Assembly (NCBI GenBank): GCA_965263305.1 | Contig: OZ253666.1 | Span: forward strand, 1,364,001-1,428,000 | Reading direction: 5' to 3' | Length of the DNA: 64,000 nt | Source of the DNA: MED-G105 sp965263305 | Lineage (GTDB): Bacteria > Pseudomonadota > Alphaproteobacteria > Caulobacterales > Parvularculaceae | Part shown: positions 59,328 to 64,000 of the stretch, piece after piece | Position numbering within the stretch: position 1 is the first letter of the stretch | Layout of the letters: every line of letters begins with the position of its first letter | The notes under the pieces: model-generated | What the model saw: the letters and a program-made list of their open reading frames with translations, nothing else | Database searches by the model: none | What the model was told of the DNA's origin: nothing | Translations under genes and position numbers: made by a program

Positions 59328-59888
59328 TTATTCCCCACCAACGGGTTCAATCACCGCACACGCAATGCGCCCGCCGGCGCCGCCAATTGGCTGGGTCGCG
59401 TGATCATCCTCATTGGTGTGGATGATGAGGGTTGATCCGTCCTCATCAAGGATCATCCCCTCGCCCTGATCCAGCATCAAAAGATTGGTGTAAAGCTCAA
59501 CCTCAACAGTCCCGTCTGCAGCGACGATAAGATTTGGCAAATTTCCCGCATGGGGTCCTTCCGGATGCAAGAATCCGTGGGGCAGTTCTTTCGGCATGAT
59601 ATGCCCGCCGGCGTCCGAGAATTTATCCAACGGCGTGCAGGCGCCAACCGCATGGAAATGCATCCCGTGTTTACCTGGCGGCAAATCCCGCGCCTTGAGA
59701 GTCACCACCACACCGCGTTGCCCTTGGACCATGTGAACTGATCCAATCTCTTCGCCCGCATTATTGACGATGGCGCCATGGGCGTTCGTAAACGCGACGG
59801 GCGTGACCGGCGTCTCCGACGTTTCAGCGCAGGCTTGCGCGAAAACTAGCGTCGCGGTGGCGGCGGCAGCCAAGGGTTTGGTGACCAT
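59328..59888 (-). CDS. sodC: Cu/Zn superoxide dismutase
   Basis: A 186-residue periplasmic enzyme that destroys superoxide. A signal peptide (MVTKPLAAAATATLVFAQAC) precedes the barrel; the Cys near 20 could be a lipid anchor, though the lipobox is not canonical. Copper and zinc ligands are in MHFHAVG, GGHIMP, PEGPHAGNLPN and NEDDHATQP, and the disulphide Cys residues are in VGAC and RIACAVIE. The ATG at 59888 follows GAGAAAG. Confidence 0.94.
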   Translation of the reverse strand: MVTKPLAAAATATLVFAQACAETSETPVTPVAFTNAHGAIVNNAGEEIGSVHMVQGQRGVVVTLKARDLPPGKHGMHFHAVGACTPLDKFSDAGGHIMPKELPHGFLHPEGPHAGNLPNLIVAADGTVEVELYTNLLMLDQGEGMILDEDGSTLIIHTNEDDHATQPIGGAGGRIACAVIEPVGGE

Positions 59889-59936
59889 TATATTGACTTT
59901 CTCGTTGGCGTTTCGGGTTTCCATAAACGCAAAAAC

Positions 59937-61064
59937 TTATTCGTTCCAGCCCCGATCCGTCATCAGGTATGTCGCGAAAGACGCGAGCCAATGGCTGCCG
60001 GAATAATGTTCCGCCGAGACCGCCGCGACGCCTTCCTTCGCATGGATGTCGGCGGCGGCGACCAACGCCGCTTTTCGGTCGTCTCCCGCCGGTAAAGCGC
60101 GCGCGATATTGTATAAATTCCAAGCGCGAGAAGAATTGACGCCGTCCAAATGGACAAGCTTGCCGTCGCTCGCGTCCTTGACGATGCCAGGCGTCAGCCA
60201 GTCCCCCGACCCATCGGTGGGGATTTGCGGCAAGAACCCGGACAACCAGGCGGAAAAACTCTCAGGCGGCAAAATCCGCCGCATCAAATCCGCCTCCATG
60301 AGGCATGGCGACAGGAAGTCCTCCCCACTTGGTTCGTAGGCCAGCGGACAATTCACGTCTTGCATATGGAAAACTTTTGACCGTTCAACGATCAACCGTT
60401 CCATTTCCTCGTCACCGGTCCCGCGCGCCCAATCGAGCATTAACCCAAACGCAAAGGCGCTTTGATTATGCGTCCCCAGACGAATAGGGTAGACGAGGTT
60501 CGGCAGCCATTCTTTCAGACTGTCGGCGATATCGCCTTCCAAGGGCGCCAAGATCGCCCGCCATTTCGCCGCCAACGGATCATCCCACTCGCGCAGCTCT
60601 GTCATCAATTGCAGATACCAGGCAAGGCCATAGGGGCGCTCCCATGACCCGCGCGCAGGCCGCGCGAAATTGGCGACTTCGCCGGCTAGGTTTTCAGCCG
60701 TAAAACTTTGGTTCAACTTTTCGATCGCCGCCTCTCGCCAAGGCGCATCTTCAGGCCCTACACGCAACAATCGCACAAGCAACCAATGTCCGTGCACGGC
60801 GCTATGCCAATCGAAACACCCATAGAAAACCGGAAAGATTTCTTGGGGCCGGCCGATTGCCTCGGCGTTATCAGTGGTGCGCGAAATTTTGTTCGGAAAT
60901 TCTTGATGAACGCAGGTGAGCGCGAGGGCGGAAAACCGTTCAGCAAGCTCAGGAGCAATCTCGCTCGGATAAGACAGCTCGGCGCCCTTTTCCGCCGCTT
61001 CGCCGGCGCCGCAACCCCAAAGCGCTAACGCCCCCATCAGGGCTGCAACGTGTCGTTTTTTCAT
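59937..61064 (-). CDS. DUF2891 lipoprotein
   Basis: A 375-residue protein with a lipoprotein signal (MKKRHVAALMGALALWGC) and a DUF2891 domain. Marks of the family are FYGCFDWHSAVHGHWLLVRLLR, RPYGLAWYLQL, RLGTHNQSAFAF and a final HYSGSHWLASFATYL. The predicted alpha/alpha barrel looks like a glycan-active enzyme, but activity is not established. The ATG at 61064 has GGGAG about 8 nt upstream; the frame to 61199 lacks support. It is co-directional with sodC. Confidence 0.85.
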   Translation of the reverse strand: MKKRHVAALMGALALWGCGAGEAAEKGAELSYPSEIAPELAERFSALALTCVHQEFPNKISRTTDNAEAIGRPQEIFPVFYGCFDWHSAVHGHWLLVRLLRVGPEDAPWREAAIEKLNQSFTAENLAGEVANFARPARGSWERPYGLAWYLQLMTELREWDDPLAAKWRAILAPLEGDIADSLKEWLPNLVYPIRLGTHNQSAFAFGLMLDWARGTGDEEMERLIVERSKVFHMQDVNCPLAYEPSGEDFLSPCLMEADLMRRILPPESFSAWLSGFLPQIPTDGSGDWLTPGIVKDASDGKLVHLDGVNSSRAWNLYNIARALPAGDDRKAALVAAADIHAKEGVAAVSAEHYSGSHWLASFATYLMTDRGWNE

Positions 61065-61272
61065 GAGATGCGCTCCCGCAAAGAAAAATCTGACCTCAAG
61101 TATATTTGAAATTCCAAGGCATGAACAGCATTCCCGAGTCAAATGGCGTGGCCCCTTTAGGCTCGGCGCCCTTTCGTACATGAAACCGCTGCCTTTCAAT
61201 CTCTTCGATCTTAGACTGGCAATCCGACGCCGAGAAAGAGTATGATCTGGCGAAAAGGATTAAACCCAGCTG

Positions 61273-62736
61273 ATGCCTTTCAACAGAGACAACATTCCCG
61301 CCACACATCTCACGCCGTGCGCGACGCCGGAAAAAGCATTGGACGAGCTAGAGGCGCTTTACCGCGCGGCCATCATCGAGATGGAAGCGCGCTTTGGAAG
61401 CTTCGCCGCCGGCAAGCTGGCCCTCGGCGATGAAACCTTGCCGACCTATCCTTACCTGCTAGCGGAAGTGCCAGCCGAAAAAGCGACGCAAACGAGCAAC
61501 CTCGCCCTTGGGCGGATTGCCGCGACAAGCCTCCATGGGGGGGCAATCACGCGGCCGGATCTGTTCCGCAGTTATCTGCGCGAACAATTGTCCATCGTCG
61601 TTCGGAATTATGATGCGAAACTTTCCGTTGGCAAATCAAATACACCGATCCCGCTGACCTTCGCCTTAGAAGCGGCCACCGCAAACCTCTCCGTCGCGCA
61701 ACGGGCGGAACTTGCCTATTACTTCCCCTCGCCTAACCTGGTCGCCACGAATGACGATATTGTCGACGGCAAGTTAATCCTCGACCGCCAGGGGCCATTG
61801 CCCTTGTCTTTGTTCTCACCCGAACGCACCGATTACTCGCTCCATCGCATCCGCCATTATACAGCGACGAGCCCGAAGCATTTCCAGAATTTCATTCTGT
61901 TTACGAATTACCAGCGTTATGTGGACGAGTTTATCGAACACGCCTGCAACGAAGTAAAAGCCGGTCGCGCCGACGCTCTCGTGGAGCCCGGCGATCGTAT
62001 CACCACCAGTGAAAAAGGCCCTGACGCGCCGCCGCTCGCGAAAATGCCTCAAATGCCCGCCTATCACCTCGTCCAAGGTAACCACGCCGGGGTGACCCTT
62101 GTGAATATCGGTGTTGGCCCATCGAATGCGAAAAACATCACCGACCACCTGGCGGTGCTGCGCCCCCATGTGTGGTTGATGATCGGCCATTGTGGCGGCC
62201 TACGGCGCACCCAGCGTCTAGGTGATTATGTTCTCGCCCACGCCTATTGGCGCGAAGACAATGTGCTGGATGATTTACTGCCCACCTCCATTCCCCTGCC
62301 GACGATCGCCGAAGTACAACTCGCCATGACCCAGGCTGTGCGGGAAGTCACCGGCATTGAGGACAGGGATCTAAAATCCTTCCTGCGCACCGGCACGGTG
62401 GTGACCACGGGTGACAGGAACTGGGAATTGCGCTTCCACGAAATTGCGGTGAAGCTAAACCAGTCCCGCGCCATCGCCATCGATATGGAATCGGCGACCA
62501 TCGCCGCCAACGGCTATCGCTATCGCGTGCCCTACGGGACTTTACTTTGCGTGTCCGACCGCCCGCTCCATGGGGAGTTAAAACTGCCGGGCATGGCCGA
62601 TGCATTTTATCAAGAACGGGTCAGCCAGCACTTGGCCGTCGGCCTACGCGCGGTGGAATTGCTGCGGGAGGAGGCGGAGGCCGGAAAGCTGCATTCGCGC
62701 AAACTCAGGAGCTTCGACGAGCCGTTCATGCGGTGA
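61273..62736 (+). CDS. amn: AMP nucleosidase
   Basis: A 487-residue enzyme splitting AMP to adenine and ribose 5-phosphate in purine salvage and energy balance. The N-terminal AMP-nucleosidase-specific domain is followed by a nucleoside-phosphorylase-like domain with MIGHCGGLRRTQRLGDYVLA and the catalytic region AIDMESATIAANGYR. Length equals that of the E. coli enzyme (484) within a few residues. Confidence 0.95.
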   Translation: MPFNRDNIPATHLTPCATPEKALDELEALYRAAIIEMEARFGSFAAGKLALGDETLPTYPYLLAEVPAEKATQTSNLALGRIAATSLHGGAITRPDLFRSYLREQLSIVVRNYDAKLSVGKSNTPIPLTFALEAATANLSVAQRAELAYYFPSPNLVATNDDIVDGKLILDRQGPLPLSLFSPERTDYSLHRIRHYTATSPKHFQNFILFTNYQRYVDEFIEHACNEVKAGRADALVEPGDRITTSEKGPDAPPLAKMPQMPAYHLVQGNHAGVTLVNIGVGPSNAKNITDHLAVLRPHVWLMIGHCGGLRRTQRLGDYVLAHAYWREDNVLDDLLPTSIPLPTIAEVQLAMTQAVREVTGIEDRDLKSFLRTGTVVTTGDRNWELRFHEIAVKLNQSRAIAIDMESATIAANGYRYRVPYGTLLCVSDRPLHGELKLPGMADAFYQERVSQHLAVGLRAVELLREEAEAGKLHSRKLRSFDEPFMR

Positions 62737-62758
62737 TCGTTCGCCCTACCGGGAATTG

Positions 62759-63109
62759 TTAAGACGACCCACGGGGGATCGCGGTCCCAAATCGCGCGGC
62801 ATAATAGCGGCCAATGTCACGCGCCCGGTCGAGGTAACGCCGCCCATTGGCCTCTTTAATAAGGGCTTCATCCGTAAGGAAATTCTCCTGCGCCAATACA
62901 AGGGTCGGGCAATTCCAATTCCCCTCGCCCAATAGTGAAATGATGCCGGGGCGCGGCTGTGCGATTGGTTGATAGCGCACTTCGAGGCTCTCACGGATCG
63001 CGGGGTAATAATGCAAAAGCCCCCACATCTCCGCGCATTCGGGGCAATATTCCCGGCGATTGTTGTCTTCAAATCCGGGTGGCAGCAGAAAAAGATTATC
63101 ACGTTCCAT
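62759..63109 (-). CDS. DUF3088 protein
   Basis: A 116-residue protein with a thioredoxin-like pattern: MERDNLFLLPPGFED, then YCPECAEMWGLL with the Cys pair, and ISLLGEGNWNCPTLVL. DUF3088 has no known function. The ATG at 63109 is the family start; a TTG at 63145 adds 12 unlikely residues. Convergent with amn. Confidence 0.8.
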   Translation of the reverse strand: MERDNLFLLPPGFEDNNRREYCPECAEMWGLLHYYPAIRESLEVRYQPIAQPRPGIISLLGEGNWNCPTLVLAQENFLTDEALIKEANGRRYLDRARDIGRYYAARFGTAIPRGSS

Positions 63110-63282
63110 GAAGAACAGAGTGAACCGGATCGCACCGCCCGGCAAGCGTCTGGGCTCGCCTGTACTTTCAGTGAGTGGGCGGGCCGCAAGGCTGGATCAG
63201 CTTTTGCGTTCAACCACAGTTTTGCGTATAAGGCGTTGGGGATATGTAACCTTTGCCCTTGGCATTCAGGAGTTCATCATTA

Positions 63283-63873
63283 ATGCCTCTTCTGCCTTCT
63301 TCCATCGCTTCTTTATCATCGATAATCGGTCGGGTGTTTTTTGGGGTGCTCGCCCTCTCACTCGTCGGCGGCTGCGCCAATATCAGCAAGGCCCTTGGCA
63401 GCGGAAAAAATCCGCCAGACGAATTCGCCATTGCCACCAAAGCCCCCCTCGTGGTGCCGCCTGATTATTCACTGCGCCCGCCAAAGCCAGGCGAGGCGCG
63501 CCCGCAGGAATTGTCATCCTCTGACCGTGCTCAACAAATTTTGCTGGGCGACCGGTCCGCGGCCCCGCCAAGCAATGGCGAACAGGTGATGTTGCAAAAG
63601 ACCGGCGCCTTCGCCGCCGACCCCAACATTCGCGCCGTTTTGGCGGCGGAGACGGGCGGCCGGGCGGAGAAAGATCGGTCCATCGCCAACCAGCTGATTT
63701 TCTGGGACTTCTTGACGGATGGCGGCGTTGACGACAGCCGCGCGCCCCTTCGCGTCGACAACCCGCAAGAATGGCTCGATGCGCGCCAGCGGGCCATCAC
63801 CGCCGTCACCGGCGAGGATGCGAAAGTCGAAATCAAGAAGGGTGAGGCGCTAAAGCTGCCAGGCATCTTCTAG
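63283..63873 (+). CDS. bamF: BamF-like DUF3035 lipoprotein
   Basis: A 196-residue alphaproteobacterial lipoprotein with DUF3035. The signal peptide ends in the lipobox LVGGC, and the RPP-type segment VVPPDYSLRPPKPGEARP matches that described for BamF of the Caulobacter BAM complex, which inserts outer-membrane proteins. The C-terminal part has IFWDFLTDG and the DARQRAITAVTG helix. The ATG at 63283 follows CAGGAG at 10 nt. A terminator follows, so the frequent neighbour (an M16 peptidase) is not in the same transcript. Confidence 0.85.
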   Translation: MPLLPSSIASLSSIIGRVFFGVLALSLVGGCANISKALGSGKNPPDEFAIATKAPLVVPPDYSLRPPKPGEARPQELSSSDRAQQILLGDRSAAPPSNGEQVMLQKTGAFAADPNIRAVLAAETGGRAEKDRSIANQLIFWDFLTDGGVDDSRAPLRVDNPQEWLDARQRAITAVTGEDAKVEIKKGEALKLPGIF

Positions 63874-63898
63874 GCATTCACCTAATTACCCAATCGTC

Positions 63899-63930
63899 GC
63901 CCCTTTCGTTTTGAACGAGAGGGGCTTTTT
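63899..63930 (+). terminator. Intrinsic terminator of the DUF3035 gene
   Basis: GCCCCTTTCGTT (63899-63910) pairs with AACGAGAGGGGC (63914-63925), with one G-U pair, followed by a T-run. Confidence 0.88.
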
Positions 63931-64000
63931 CTTGCGCCGACCAATGAGGCTGTCACGCCCCATCATCTCCCGCCCCCCTTTGCGATCAGCGCCGCAAACG

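Noticed and set aside
1..64000. CRISPR array, prophage or rRNA operon
   Set aside because: No regularly spaced repeats, no phage structural or integrase genes and no rRNA sequence were seen on either strand.

Overview
The window reads as the chromosome of a free-living, probably marine alphaproteobacterium. Support comes from the CpdR receiver protein, IHF-beta, LapA and trpF/trpB in the usual alphaproteobacterial order, a miaB-phoH-ybeY-corC-lnt-XRE-metK block, and a complete bacterial ceramide (sphingolipid) cluster of the Caulobacter type. Small secreted or lipoprotein hydrolases and Tat-exported proteins are common. I would place it near Parvularculales, Hyphomonadaceae or Caulobacterales, but no rRNA is present to settle this. 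The left end cuts a gene.

Layout. 1-1323: a 5'-truncated heme-oxygenase-like diiron/iron oxidase followed 3 nt later by an N-acyl amino acid synthase-like GNAT. 1603-6655: tRNA-Val, cpdR, an N-formylglutamate amidohydrolase-like gene, a GT4 glycosyltransferase, an XRE regulator and a HisN-type phosphatase. The gap before the glycosyltransferase holds a strong candidate for an MmgR-type (alpha-r8) small RNA on the minus strand, with PhaR-like TGCA operators at its promoter. 6677-14464: the ceramide cluster (bCerS-like acyltransferase, DUF2141 protein, serine palmitoyltransferase, its acyl carrier protein, ketoreductase/epimerase, fatty acyl-AMP ligase, and a divergent fatty-acid hydroxylase-type protein). 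14772-28473: K+-independent H+-pyrophosphatase, dienelactone hydrolase, carboxylesterase, O-antigen-ligase-like protein, stress/regulator pairs (cupin with TetR, nitroreductase with MarR, each with a clear palindromic operator), and an unfamiliar secreted protein with three internal repeats.

28893-36685: the conserved metK-to-miaB block, all minus strand. 37015-38473: a two-gene accessory insert (GIY-YIG protein and an unknown helical protein) separated by a 14-bp inverted repeat. 38776-45950: coaBC, ubiB, ubiE, ihfB, lapA, trpF and trpB. trpA, which normally follows trpB, is absent and a small lipoprotein-like ORF stands there. 46886-54892: GNAT, dapB, a retropepsin-like protease, a UbiH-type hydroxylase, an ammonium transporter, ftsK and a DUF985 cupin.

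54939-58801: an ancestral MATE-thioesterase pair has been split by a 1.5-kb insert carrying an Mrr-type restriction endonuclease. The insert is bracketed by duplicated pieces of both host genes, and one copy of the duplication has lost 368 bp between GTCAGG repeats. 58960-63930: DUF2834, Cu/Zn superoxide dismutase, DUF2891 lipoprotein, AMP nucleosidase, DUF3088 and a BamF-like DUF3035 lipoprotein.

The points most worth a second look are the MmgR-like RNA, the split MATE/thioesterase locus with its Mrr gene, the ceramide cluster with its hydroxylase, and the truncated oxidase/acyl-synthase pair at the left edge. Start sites were moved from the longest frame when a ribosome binding site, signal peptide or family length favoured an internal start.
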